DNA of 64,000 nucleotides from contig NZ_FTMZ01000008.1 of NCBI RefSeq assembly GCF_900156335.1, forward strand, positions 1 to 64,000, given 5' to 3'. How positions within the stretch are numbered: position 1 is the first letter of the stretch; the number at the start of each line of letters is the position of its first letter. Below, piece by piece: positions 43,137 to 50,847 of the stretch. The stretch comes from Sphaerotilus natans (lineage in GTDB: Bacteria; Pseudomonadota; Gammaproteobacteria; Burkholderiales; Burkholderiaceae_C). The notes under the pieces are model-generated. The model was not told the DNA's origin. It made no database searches and worked only from the letters and a program-made list of their open reading frames with translations. Made by a program: the position numbers and the translations under genes.

Positions 43137-43589
43137 ATGGAACGCAATACCCGTCAGCGCATCGCCATCCGCGAGGCGATCGAGGTGGCCCGCCGGCCGC
43201 TGCTGCCCCAGGAGGTGCTCGACCAGGCCCAGTCGCTCGCACCGGGCCTGGGCATCGCCACCGTCTACCGCAATCTCAAGGCCCTGGTCGATGACGGCAC
43301 GCTGGCGGTGGTGCAGCTGCCGGGCGAGAACCCGCGCTACGAGCCGGTCAGCCGCCGCCACCATCACCATTTCCAGTGCCGGCGCTGCCAGCGCGTCTTC
43401 GACGTGCACGCCTGCCCGGGCGACCTGTCCCGGCTGGCCCCGCCGGGCTTCTCGGTCGAGGACCACGACCTGACGCTGTACGGCTGCTGCGCCGACTGCG
43501 CCGCACCGGCGGGCACTGTCACGCTCACCCCGGCCTGCGACGACACCGCAGCCCACGCGCACGGCCACGGCCACGACAGCTGCTGTTGA
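43137..43589 (+). CDS. Fur-family metalloregulator with His/Cys-rich tail
   Basis: 150 residues. The N-terminal winged helix has the Fur-family recognition helix (GLGIATVYRNLKALVDDGTL). The metal region begins RRHHHHFQCRRC (C81, C84) and there is a second cysteine group CCADC (117-121), giving a structural Zn(Cys)4-like site. The last 11 residues (HAHGHGHDSCC) are an unusual metal-binding tail. The family includes Fur (Fe), Zur (Zn) and Nur (Ni); the tail and missing classic HHDH favour a Zn or Ni sensor, but this is inference. It sits between the receptor gene and the importer genes, just before a Fur-type inverted repeat. Confidence 0.88.
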   Translation: MERNTRQRIAIREAIEVARRPLLPQEVLDQAQSLAPGLGIATVYRNLKALVDDGTLAVVQLPGENPRYEPVSRRHHHHFQCRRCQRVFDVHACPGDLSRLAPPGFSVEDHDLTLYGCCADCAAPAGTVTLTPACDDTAAHAHGHGHDSCC

Positions 43590-43599
43590 ACTCATTCCT

Positions 43600-43644
43600 G
43601 GCCTCGTCATCCCGCTTGGCCTCGTCATCCCCGCGCAGGCGGGG
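43600..43644. repeat. REP-like intergenic element with hairpin
   Basis: GGCCTCGTCATCCC occurs twice (43600-43613 and 43618-43631). The second copy runs into CCCCGC-GCAG-GCGGGG (43629-43644), a stable small hairpin, followed by ACCCACGC. The pattern GTCATCCCCGC...GCGGGGA is that of a dispersed repeat common in proteobacterial intergenic regions. It lies just after the Fur-family gene and could attenuate readthrough into the importer operon. Confidence 0.55.
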
Positions 43645-43700
43645 ACCCACGCCCAGTCCCTCCGCTTCACGACCGCGCAACCCCATTCCAGCAAGCCTCA

Positions 43701-43724
43701 TTGGTAATGAAATATCATTAGCAA
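43701..43724. promoter_or_regulatory. Fur-family operator-like inverted repeat
   Basis: TTGGTAATGA-AATA-TCATTAGCAA: 10-base arms with one mismatch and a 4-base spacer, in a short AT-rich island 40 bases before the binding-protein gene. The core TAATGA...TCATTA equals the core of the E. coli Fur box, but with a 4-base instead of a 3-base spacer. It probably binds the adjacent Fur-family protein and puts the importer/TonB genes under metal control. Confidence 0.65.
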
Positions 43725-43763
43725 TCGAGAATCATTCGCCGCCCGCCTTGGCGGCCCTTGCTG

Positions 43764-45323
43764 ATGAGCCTGTTTCCTGTCGCGCCGGCGTTCGTCCGGC
43801 GCCGTGGCCTGCTGGCGCTGGCCGGCCTGCTTCCTTTCACGCCCGCGCTGGCGGCCGATGCGCGGCCGCTGCAGATCGTCGGCCCCTGGGAGATCACCGG
43901 CTTGCAGCCGGCGCAGAGCGGCTTTGTCTTCTCGCGGCTGCAGGTGGCCGAGACGCTGGTGGGCGCCGATGAGCGGGGTGCCCTGCGGCCGGCGCTGGCG
44001 CAGCGCTGGCAGGTCTCCGCCGATGGCCTGACCTGGCGCTTCGAGCTGCGCCCGGGCGCGCGCTTTCATGACGGCTCGCCGGTGACGGCGGCGGCGGTGC
44101 TGCGCAGCCTGCAGCCGGCGCGGGTGGCGCCGGGGCTGCTATCGAGCGCGCCGATCGTGGCGATGGAGGCGGAGGGCGACACGGTGCTGCGCATTCGCCT
44201 GAAGGCGCGCCATGCGGCGCTGCCGGCGCTGCTGGCGCATCCGAGCACGCTGGTGCTGGCGCCGGCCGCCTTCGATGCCGCCGGCCGGGTGCAGTCCATC
44301 CTCGGCAGCGGCCCCTATCGCATCACCCGGCTGCAGCCGCCGCAGCAGGTCGAGACCGCGGTGTTCGAGGGCTGGAACGGCGGGCCGCCGCCGCAGATCC
44401 GCCGCGTCGCCCATCTGGCCGCCGGCCGTGCCGAGACCCGCGCGCTGATGATCGAGAGCGGCCAGGCCGATCTGGCCTATGGCCTGGATCCGGCCAGCCT
44501 GCAGCGTCTGCGCCAGCGCCCGGCGCTGCGGGTGCAGACGGTGATGCTGCCGCGCACCGTCTACCTGAAGCTCAATGCCGGGCTGCCGGCGCTGGCCGAT
44601 GTGCGGGTGCGCCGGGCGCTGAGCCTGCTGATCGACCGCGCTGGCATCGCACGTGCGCTGCTGCGCGATCCGGGCCTGGCCGCCACCCAGCTGCTGCCGC
44701 CGTCGCTGGGCGAGTGGCACGATCCGGCGCTGGCGCCGCTGCGCCATGATCCGGCCGCCGCGCAGCAGCTGCTGGCCCAGGCCGGTTGGCGGCGGGGCGC
44801 CGACGGCCGGCTGCAGGATGGGCGCGGCCAGGCGCTGACGCTGCAGCTGCGCACCTTCCCGGATCGGCCGGAGCTGCCGCCGCTGGCCACCGCGCTGCAG
44901 GCGCAGTGGCGCCAGGCCGGGATCGCGCTGGAGGTCTCGGTCGGCAATGCCGGCGACATTCCGCTGGGCCACCGCGACGGGCGGCTGCAGATCGGCCTGG
45001 GCGCGCGCAACTACGCCAGCACGCCCGACCCGGTCGGCACGCTGCGCCAGGACTTCGGTCCGGGCGGCGGCGACTGGGGCGCGATGGGCTGGCAGAACGC
45101 CGATGTCGGCGTCGCGCTCGACACGCTGGCCCGGCTCGGTCCGGAGGCGCCGCGCGCGGCCGAGCTGCGCCGCCGGGTGGTGGCGGTGCTGCACGACGAG
45201 CTGCCGGTCATCCCGATCAGCTGGTACCGCCAGCAGCTGGCAGTCGGCGCGCGGGTCGACGGCGTGATCCTGGATCCGCTGGAGCTGTCCTATCGGCTCG
45301 ATGCGATGCGGTGGCGCGCATGA
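43764..45323 (+). CDS. ABC importer binding protein, peptide/nickel (SBP_bac_5) family
   Basis: About 519 residues from the ATG at 43764. An export signal with an arginine cluster (RRRGLLALAGLLPFTPALA) may be Tat-type. The body shows the family pattern: LAQRWQVSADGLTWRFELRP, GARFHDGSPVTAAAVLRSL, GSGPYRITRLQPP, VYLKLNAGLPALADVRVRRA, LSLLIDR and a closing VIPISWYRQQLAVG. The family binds oligopeptides, Ni/heme or metallophore complexes (DppA, NikA, CntA). It overlaps the first permease gene by 4 bases. The preceding Fur-type site makes a metal or metal chelate the likely ligand. Confidence 0.9.
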   Translation: MSLFPVAPAFVRRRGLLALAGLLPFTPALAADARPLQIVGPWEITGLQPAQSGFVFSRLQVAETLVGADERGALRPALAQRWQVSADGLTWRFELRPGARFHDGSPVTAAAVLRSLQPARVAPGLLSSAPIVAMEAEGDTVLRIRLKARHAALPALLAHPSTLVLAPAAFDAAGRVQSILGSGPYRITRLQPPQQVETAVFEGWNGGPPPQIRRVAHLAAGRAETRALMIESGQADLAYGLDPASLQRLRQRPALRVQTVMLPRTVYLKLNAGLPALADVRVRRALSLLIDRAGIARALLRDPGLAATQLLPPSLGEWHDPALAPLRHDPAAAQQLLAQAGWRRGADGRLQDGRGQALTLQLRTFPDRPELPPLATALQAQWRQAGIALEVSVGNAGDIPLGHRDGRLQIGLGARNYASTPDPVGTLRQDFGPGGGDWGAMGWQNADVGVALDTLARLGPEAPRAAELRRRVVAVLHDELPVIPISWYRQQLAVGARVDGVILDPLELSYRLDAMRWRA

Positions 45324-46279
45324 GGGCGTTCGAGCTGCTGCTGCGCCGGCTGATGCAGGCGCTGGCGCTGGCGCTGGGCGTGGGCACGCTGTGCCTGCTG
45401 ATGATGCGCGCGCTGCCGGGCGACATGGCGCTGCGGGTGGCGGCCGGGCGCTACGGCTTCGACCTGGTCGACAACGCTGCGGCCGATGCGGTGCGCGCCG
45501 AGCTGGGCCTGGATCGATCCTTCTGGCAGGTGCTGCCGGGATGGTGGCTGGACCTGCTGCAGCTCGACCTGGGTCGCTCGCTGGTGACCGGCGCGCCGGT
45601 GCTGGAGGAACTGGCGCACCAGCTCGGTGCCACGCTGCAGCTGTCCGGCGTGGCGCTGGTGCTGGCGCTGCCGGTCGGGCTGCTGCTGGGCCTGCGCGCC
45701 GGGCTGCGGCCGGGCGGTCCGGTCGACCGGCTGACGCTGGCGCTGGCGGTGCTGCTGCGGGTGATGCCGAGCTTCCTGCTGGCGGTGCTGCTGATGCTGG
45801 TGGTGGCGGTCGGCACCGGCGCGCTGCCGGTGGCCGGCGACCAGGGCCCGGCCAGCCTGCTGCTGCCGGCAACCACGCTGGCGGCCGGGCTGGCTGCGGG
45901 TCTGGCGCGCATCACCCGCCAGGCGCTGCGCGGCTTTCTGGCCTCGGAGGCCTGGGAGTTCGCGCGGATGAAGGGCCTGACCGAAGGCCAGGCGCTGCGG
46001 CACCACGGCCTGCGCCATGTGGCGCTGCCGGTGCTGGCCTGGCTGGGCGTGCAGGCGGTCTTTCTGGTCGAGGGTGCGGTGGTGGTGGAGTCGCTGTTCG
46101 CCTGGCCGGGCATCGGGCATGCGCTGGTGCATGCGGTCTTCGCGCGCGACGTGCCGATGATCCAGGGCACCGCGCTGTGCATGGGCATGATGTTCGTGAG
46201 CTTCAATCTGCTGACGGACGCGGCCTCGGTCGCGGCCGATCCGCGCCGACGTGCGCCGCAGGCCGGGGAGGGCGCATGA
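45320..46279 (+). CDS. ABC importer permease 1, DppB/NikB type
   Basis: 319 residues from the ATG at 45320 (ATGA overlap). N-terminal helix LMQALALALGVGTLCLLMMR, a periplasmic loop with D-L-G-R-S-L-V-T-G, then five more membrane helices and the EAA-type coupling loop (FARMKGLTEGQALRHHGLRH). VEGAVVVESLFAWPGIGHAL is the standard NikB/DppB motif. Forms the inner-membrane channel with the next permease. Confidence 0.93.
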   Translation: MRAFELLLRRLMQALALALGVGTLCLLMMRALPGDMALRVAAGRYGFDLVDNAAADAVRAELGLDRSFWQVLPGWWLDLLQLDLGRSLVTGAPVLEELAHQLGATLQLSGVALVLALPVGLLLGLRAGLRPGGPVDRLTLALAVLLRVMPSFLLAVLLMLVVAVGTGALPVAGDQGPASLLLPATTLAAGLAAGLARITRQALRGFLASEAWEFARMKGLTEGQALRHHGLRHVALPVLAWLGVQAVFLVEGAVVVESLFAWPGIGHALVHAVFARDVPMIQGTALCMGMMFVSFNLLTDAASVAADPRRRAPQAGEGA

Positions 46280-47055
46280 AGCGCAGTGCTGGCGCGCTGC
46301 TGCTGGCGCTGGTGGCGCTGTTCGGGCTGGCGGGGCCGGCGCTGATCGGCATCGATGGGGCGCTGCAGGATCTCTCGGCCAGCCTGCAGCCGCCGGGCGC
46401 AGCGCATCCGCTGGGCACCGATCTGCTCGGGCGCAGCGTGCTGGCCCGGCTGGCCGAGGCGACCCGGCTGTCGCTGGGCGTGGCGCTGCTGGCGACGCTG
46501 GCTGCGGCGGTGCCGGGCGTGCTGCTGGGGCTGCTGGCGGCCTGGCAAGGCGGACGGGTCGAGCGCGCGCTGGTGCTGCTGGCCGATGCGGCGATGTCGA
46601 TTCCCGGCCTGCTGCTGGTGGTGCTGTGCGCGGCCATCCTGCCCGGGCGCAAGGAGATGCTGGCGCTGGGCCTGGCGCTGGTGATGTGGGTCGAGCATTT
46701 CCGCGTCAGCCGCAGCGTCAGCCGCCCGGTGCTGGCGGGCGATGCGGTGCAGGCGGCGCGGCTGCTGGGCTTCGGGCCGCTGCATCTGCTGCGGCGCCAC
46801 CTGCTGCCGGCGCTGGCGCCGCAGCTCGGCACGCTGCTGGCCTTCGGGGTGGCGCAGGCGGTGCTGGGCCTGGCGGCGCTGGGCTTCATCAGCGTGGGCA
46901 TGCAGCCACCCGCGCCCGAGCTCGGCCTGATGATGACCGAGGCGCTGCCGCACTGGCATGAGGCGCCCTGGCTGATCGCCGCGCCGGTGGCGGTGCTGAT
47001 GCTGACGGTGCTGGGCATGATGCTGTTGCTCGGCGACGAGGAGGTGCGCGCATGA
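46276..47055 (+). CDS. ABC importer permease 2, DppC/NikC type
   Basis: 259 residues, somewhat short for the family. HPLGTDLLGRSVLARLAEAT is the typical DppC periplasmic motif. RPVLAGDAVQAARLLGFGPL, then L-L-R-R-H-L-L-P-A-L is the coupling loop, and AVLGLAALGFISVGMQPPAP is the conserved late helix with E-L-G-L-M-M-T-E-A following. The N-terminal leader is minimal. It overlaps both neighbours by 4 bases, so the importer genes are translationally coupled. Confidence 0.92.
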   Translation: MKRSAGALLLALVALFGLAGPALIGIDGALQDLSASLQPPGAAHPLGTDLLGRSVLARLAEATRLSLGVALLATLAAAVPGVLLGLLAAWQGGRVERALVLLADAAMSIPGLLLVVLCAAILPGRKEMLALGLALVMWVEHFRVSRSVSRPVLAGDAVQAARLLGFGPLHLLRRHLLPALAPQLGTLLAFGVAQAVLGLAALGFISVGMQPPAPELGLMMTEALPHWHEAPWLIAAPVAVLMLTVLGMMLLLGDEEVRA

Positions 47056-48500
47056 ACACGCCATCGCACACGACATCGAGCGAGGCATCGGGCGAGGTCC
47101 TGCTGCGGGTCGAGGACCTGACGGTGCGCGCCGGCGCCCGGGTGCTGCTGCGGCCGCTGTCGCTGGCGCTGCATGCCGGTGAGGCGCTGGTGCTGCTGGG
47201 CGAGAGCGGCGCAGGCAAGTCGCTGCTGGCGCAGGCGATCATGGGTACGCTGCCGTCGGGCCTGCAGGCGGGCGGCCAGGTCGTGATCGAGGGTCGGGCC
47301 AGCGCAGCCGACCGGCCGGCCCAGCGTCAGCCGCTCTGGGGCCGTCGCCTGGCGATGCTGCCGCAGGAGCCGGCGCAGGCGCTCGATCCGCTGATGCGGC
47401 TGCAGCCGCAGCTCGCGCTGGTGCATCACCATCTGCGCGGCGCCGCGCCGGCCGAGGCGGCGGCCCGCGCCGGGGCGGCGCTGACCGAGGCCGGGCTGGG
47501 GGCGGCGGCGCGGCAGTTTCCGTGGCAGGTCTCCGGTGGCATGGCGCAGCGCGCGGCCGCGGCGATTGCGCTGGCCGGCGGCGCGCGGCTGCTGCTGGTG
47601 GACGAGCCGACCAAGGGCCTCGATGCGCACTGGCGCGATCGCTGCGTCGCGCTGCTGCAGCAGCTGCGCCGCGAGGGCGGGGCGGTGCTGGTCATCACGC
47701 ATGATCTGCAGGTGGCGCGCGCGCTGGGCGGCCGGCTGATGGTGCTGCGCGAGGGCGAGTGCGTCGAGCAGGGCGACACCGCCCGGGTGCTGGCTGCGCC
47801 GGCCCATGCCTTCACCCGTGCGCTGATCGCGGCCGATCCCTCGGGCTGGCCCGATGCCGAGCTGCCGACCCGCGCCCCGGCCGGCGAGCCGGTGGTGCGC
47901 GCCGAGGCCCTGGGCAAGCAGTTCTGCGGGCGCTGGCTGTTCGACCGGCTGGATCTGGCGATCGGCCGTGGCGAGCGCCTGGCGGTGCAGGGCCCGAGCG
48001 GCTGCGGCAAGAGCACGCTGGGCAATCTGCTGCTCGGCCTGCTGGCGCCCGACCGCGGCCGGGTGCGCCGCGCTGCGGGGCTGTCGCCCTGGGCGCTGCA
48101 GAAGCTCTACCAGGATCCGCTGGGCTCCTTCGCGCCGACGGTGGCGCTGGCCGACGCGCTGGGCGATGTCGGCCGGCGCCACCGGCTGGACGCGGCGGCG
48201 CTGCGCCGGCTGCTCGAGGCGCTGCAGATCGATGAGGGCCTGCTGGCGCGCCGGCCGGCGCAGGTCTCCGGTGGCGAGCTGCAGCGTCTGGCGCTGGCGC
48301 GGGTGCTGTGGACCGGCCCGGCGCTGCTGTTCGCCGACGAGCCGACCTCGCGCCTTGACCCGCTGACCCAGCAGCAGGCGCTGGCGCTGCTGGCCCGCGA
48401 GACCGCGCGCCTGGACTTCGCGCTGCTGCTGGTCACCCACGACGCCGACGTGGCGCGGGCGATGGCCCCGCACACGCTGCATCCGTCGGCGCCGGTATAG
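47052..48500 (+). CDS. Fused double ABC ATPase, DppD-DppF type
   Basis: 482 residues carrying two complete nucleotide-binding domains. Domain 1: Walker A GESGAGKS (50-57), signature SGGMAQ (161-166), Walker B LLLVDEP (180-186), H-loop ITHD. Domain 2: Walker A GPSGCGKS (314-321), signature SGGELQ (406-411), Walker B LLFADEP (425-431), H-loop VTHD. Peptide/nickel importers normally use two separate ATPases; here one polypeptide supplies both. In domain 1 the short LLGESGAGKSLLAQAIMG region is followed by MLPQEPAQALDPLM, a normal Q-loop. Last importer gene, 46 bases ahead of exbB. Confidence 0.93.
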   Translation: MNTPSHTTSSEASGEVLLRVEDLTVRAGARVLLRPLSLALHAGEALVLLGESGAGKSLLAQAIMGTLPSGLQAGGQVVIEGRASAADRPAQRQPLWGRRLAMLPQEPAQALDPLMRLQPQLALVHHHLRGAAPAEAAARAGAALTEAGLGAAARQFPWQVSGGMAQRAAAAIALAGGARLLLVDEPTKGLDAHWRDRCVALLQQLRREGGAVLVITHDLQVARALGGRLMVLREGECVEQGDTARVLAAPAHAFTRALIAADPSGWPDAELPTRAPAGEPVVRAEALGKQFCGRWLFDRLDLAIGRGERLAVQGPSGCGKSTLGNLLLGLLAPDRGRVRRAAGLSPWALQKLYQDPLGSFAPTVALADALGDVGRRHRLDAAALRRLLEALQIDEGLLARRPAQVSGGELQRLALARVLWTGPALLFADEPTSRLDPLTQQQALALLARETARLDFALLLVTHDADVARAMAPHTLHPSAPV

Positions 48501-48546
48501 TCCGGCCCGATTCCTTCTTCTGGACGTCCTTCTGGAGCCTTTTGCG

Positions 48547-49203
48547 GTGACTGAAAGCAATCCCTACGGGCTGGCCGCGCTGTGGGCCGGCTCGGACCTG
48601 GTGGCCAAGCTGGTGCTGCTGATGATGGTGGTGATGTCGGCGGCGAGCTGGTATGTGATCGTCGTCAAGTGGCTGGAGCAGCAGCGCATGCTGCGCCAGG
48701 CGCGCGCGGCCGAGTCCTTCTGGCAGGCCGCCAGCGTCGCGCAGGGCGCCGAGGCGCTGGAGCCCGGCAGCCCCTTGCGCTTCATCGCGCTGGCGGGCGT
48801 CGAGGCCAGCGGCAAGCACGCCGGCCTGCTTGGGCGCATCGACCTGCACACCTGGATCACCATGTCGGTGCAGCGCGCCATCGAGCGGGTGCAGGGCCGA
48901 CTGCAGAACGGGCTGGCGCTCTTGGCCACCGTCGGCTCGACGGCGCCCTTCGTGGGCCTGTTCGGCACCGTCTGGGGCATCTACCACGCGCTGACCGCCA
49001 TCGGCGTGGCCGGCCAGGCCTCGATCGACAAGGTCGCCGGGCCGGTGGGCGAGGCGCTGATCATGACCGCCATCGGCCTGGCGGTGGCGGTGCCGGCGGT
49101 GCTGGGCTACAACTGGCTGGTGCGGCGCAACAAGGCGGTGATGGACGAGGTGCGCGGCTTCGCCGCCGACCTGCACGCGGTGCTGCTGGCCGAGCCGCGA
49201 TGA
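48547..49203 (+). CDS. exbB: ExbB/TolQ-family proton channel
   Basis: 218 residues from a GTG at 48547; GGAG lies about 9 bases upstream. Three membrane segments: KLVLLMMVVMSAASWYVIVV near the N-terminus, and two in the C-terminal half (TVGSTAPFVGLFGTVWGIYH, GEALIMTAIGLAVAVPAVLG). The latter hold the conserved ExbB residues. It forms the proton-driven motor with ExbD that energises TonB. The immediate downstream exbD-exbD-tonB genes rule out a TolQ or MotA assignment. Confidence 0.95.
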   Translation: MTESNPYGLAALWAGSDLVAKLVLLMMVVMSAASWYVIVVKWLEQQRMLRQARAAESFWQAASVAQGAEALEPGSPLRFIALAGVEASGKHAGLLGRIDLHTWITMSVQRAIERVQGRLQNGLALLATVGSTAPFVGLFGTVWGIYHALTAIGVAGQASIDKVAGPVGEALIMTAIGLAVAVPAVLGYNWLVRRNKAVMDEVRGFAADLHAVLLAEPR

Positions 49204-49643
49204 CGCTCCCGCGCGGCCCCTTCGACGCGCCGCCCGACGAGGACGCGGTGATGGCCACCATCAACACCACGCCGCTGGTCGATGTGATGCTGGTGCTGCT
49301 GATCATCTTCCTGATCACCATTCCGGTGGTGGCGACCTCGGTGCCGGTCGAACTCCCCAAGGAGCGGCTGCAGCCGCGCGAGACGCGGCCCGACAGCATC
49401 GTCATCTCGGTCGACGCGGCCGGGCGCCTGTTCTGGCACGACCTGCCGCTGGCCGGGCCGGACGCGCTGAAGGCCCGGCTGCTGGAGGCGGTGCAGGCCG
49501 CGCCGCCGGGCCAGACGCCGGAGGTCCAGGTGCGCGGCGATCGCCGCGGCGCCTTCGATCCGGTCGCGCAGGTGGTGCTGGCCTGCCAGCGCGCCGGCAT
49601 CGCGCGCATCTCCTTCATCACCGAGCCACAGGCGCTGCGCTGA
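49200..49643 (+). CDS. exbD: ExbD-family protein 1
   Basis: 147 residues from the ATG at 49200 (ATGA overlap with exbB). The single N-terminal membrane helix ATINTTPLVDVMLVLLIIFL contains the essential aspartate (D28). The periplasmic part ends KARLLEAVQAAPPGQTPEVQ and VRGDRRGAFDPVAQVVLACQ, typical of ExbD/TolR. Works with ExbB as the proton-conducting partner. A second exbD follows 13 bases later. Confidence 0.94.
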   Translation: MTLPRGPFDAPPDEDAVMATINTTPLVDVMLVLLIIFLITIPVVATSVPVELPKERLQPRETRPDSIVISVDAAGRLFWHDLPLAGPDALKARLLEAVQAAPPGQTPEVQVRGDRRGAFDPVAQVVLACQRAGIARISFITEPQALR

Positions 49644-49656
49644 AAGGACCGATCCG

Positions 49657-50097
49657 ATGGCGATGAACCTCGGCCCCGGCGACACCGCCGGCGGCGACGA
49701 CGAGCCGCTGATGGAGATCAACACCACGCCGCTGATCGACGTGATGCTGGTGCTGCTGGTGATGCTGATCATCACGATCCCGATCCAGCTGCATTCGGCC
49801 GATCTCGACCTGCCGGTGACGCCGACCACGCCGCCGGCCGAGCCGCCGGAGGTGGTGCGCATCGACATCGCGCCCGACGGCGCGCTGCGCTGGCAGGACG
49901 AGCCGGTCGCCGACCGCGCCGCGCTGGTGGCGCGGCTGCAGGCCGAGGCGGCGCGAGTGCGTCCGGCCGAGCTGCATATCCGCCCGGCGCCCGGCTCGGC
50001 CTACGCGGTCTTTGCCGAGGTGATGGTCGAGGCGCAGCGCGCCGGGCTGCGGCGCCTGGGCGTGGCCGGCCTCGAACGCTTCGAGCCGGCGCGCTGA
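49657..50097 (+). CDS. exbD: ExbD-family protein 2
   Basis: 146 residues; GAAAGGA lies before the ATG. Membrane helix MEINTTPLIDVMLVLLVMLI with the essential aspartate, again D28. The periplasmic domain differs strongly from ExbD 1 (VRIDIAPDGALRWQDEPVAD and RPAPGSAYAVFAEVMVEAQR), so the two are not recent duplicates. Paired ExbD proteins occur in several TonB systems, where one may tune the motor rather than be essential. Confidence 0.93.
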   Translation: MAMNLGPGDTAGGDDEPLMEINTTPLIDVMLVLLVMLIITIPIQLHSADLDLPVTPTTPPAEPPEVVRIDIAPDGALRWQDEPVADRAALVARLQAEAARVRPAELHIRPAPGSAYAVFAEVMVEAQRAGLRRLGVAGLERFEPAR

Positions 50098-50112
50098 GGC
50101 GGGAGATCGACG

Positions 50113-50835
50113 ATGCCCTTGCCTGAATTCGAGACCCCGTCACGCGCGCCGCGCTGGGTCGGCGCCACCGCCGTGGTCGGACTGCACCTGCTGGCGGGCT
50201 GGGCGCTGATGTCCGGTCTGGCGCGCCAGACGGTCGAGACGGTGCGCCAGACGGTGGAGATGGCGATCATCGATGCGCCGGCTCCGCCGCCGCCGCCCCC
50301 TCCGCCTCGTCCGAAGGAGACGCCGCCGCCCCCGCCCGCCCCGGCGCCGAAGACGCCGCAGCCGCCGGCCGTGGTGCCGCCCCCCCCCGCGCCCAAGGTC
50401 TGGGCGCCTCAGCCCGAGATCGCGCCGCCGCCTGCGCCCGCTGCCGCGCCAGTGCAGGCGGTTCAGCCCGAGCCGCCCCGGCCTGCGCCCCCCGCGCCGC
50501 CGGCACCGCCTGCGCCCCCCGCACCGGCGCCCGTCGCTGCGCCGGCCCCGGCGGTGCCTGCCGCGCCGGTGCGCGCCGAGGTCGGTCTGGCCTGCCCGGG
50601 CTATGCACAGATCATCCAGGACACGATGGCCGGCGCCTTCGACCGCTACGGCATCACCGGCGTGGTGAAGGTGCGCATGCTGGTGCGCGGCGGGCAGGTG
50701 GTGGAGACCAGCGTGCTGTCCGGGCCGCGTGAATACCACCGGTTGGCGGTCAGCGCGGCGCGGCGCATGAAATGCCAGGCCAGCGGCGCCGACGAGGTGC
50801 AGGTGAACTTCGAGATCAGCCTGCGCGAGGAGTGA
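50113..50835 (+). CDS. tonB: TonB energy transducer
   Basis: 240 residues: cytoplasmic start, one membrane helix (VGATAVVGLHLLAGWALMSG, ~16-36), a very proline-rich periplasmic spacer (~56-155, including P-P-P-P-R-P-K-E runs), and a C-terminal TonB domain (RYGITGVVKVRMLVRGGQVV, then ETSVLSGPREYHRLAVSAAR). It spans the periplasm and pulls on TonB-dependent receptors. Two cysteines (LACPGY and MKCQAS) bracket the C-terminal domain. A run of nine C residues at 50380-50388 lies in the proline spacer. Last gene of the exbB-exbD-exbD-tonB set; its stop is 12 bases from the convergent CAP gene. Confidence 0.94.
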   Translation: MPLPEFETPSRAPRWVGATAVVGLHLLAGWALMSGLARQTVETVRQTVEMAIIDAPAPPPPPPPPRPKETPPPPPAPAPKTPQPPAVVPPPPAPKVWAPQPEIAPPPAPAAAPVQAVQPEPPRPAPPAPPAPPAPPAPAPVAAPAPAVPAAPVRAEVGLACPGYAQIIQDTMAGAFDRYGITGVVKVRMLVRGGQVVETSVLSGPREYHRLAVSAARRMKCQASGADEVQVNFEISLREE

Positions 50836-50847
50836 GGCCCCGGACCG

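Noticed and set aside
40282-43242. Long minus-strand open frame opposite the second receptor
   Set aside because: No recognisable domain and Arg/Ala/Gln-rich composition; the plus strand encodes a complete TonB-dependent receptor.
46203-48560. Minus-strand open frame opposite the importer ATPase genes
   Set aside because: Antisense composition only; the plus strand has two full ABC domains and coupled starts.
48547-50097. TolQ/TolR or flagellar MotA assignment
   Set aside because: tonB follows directly, there is no tolA/tolB/pal, and two ExbD-type proteins are present.
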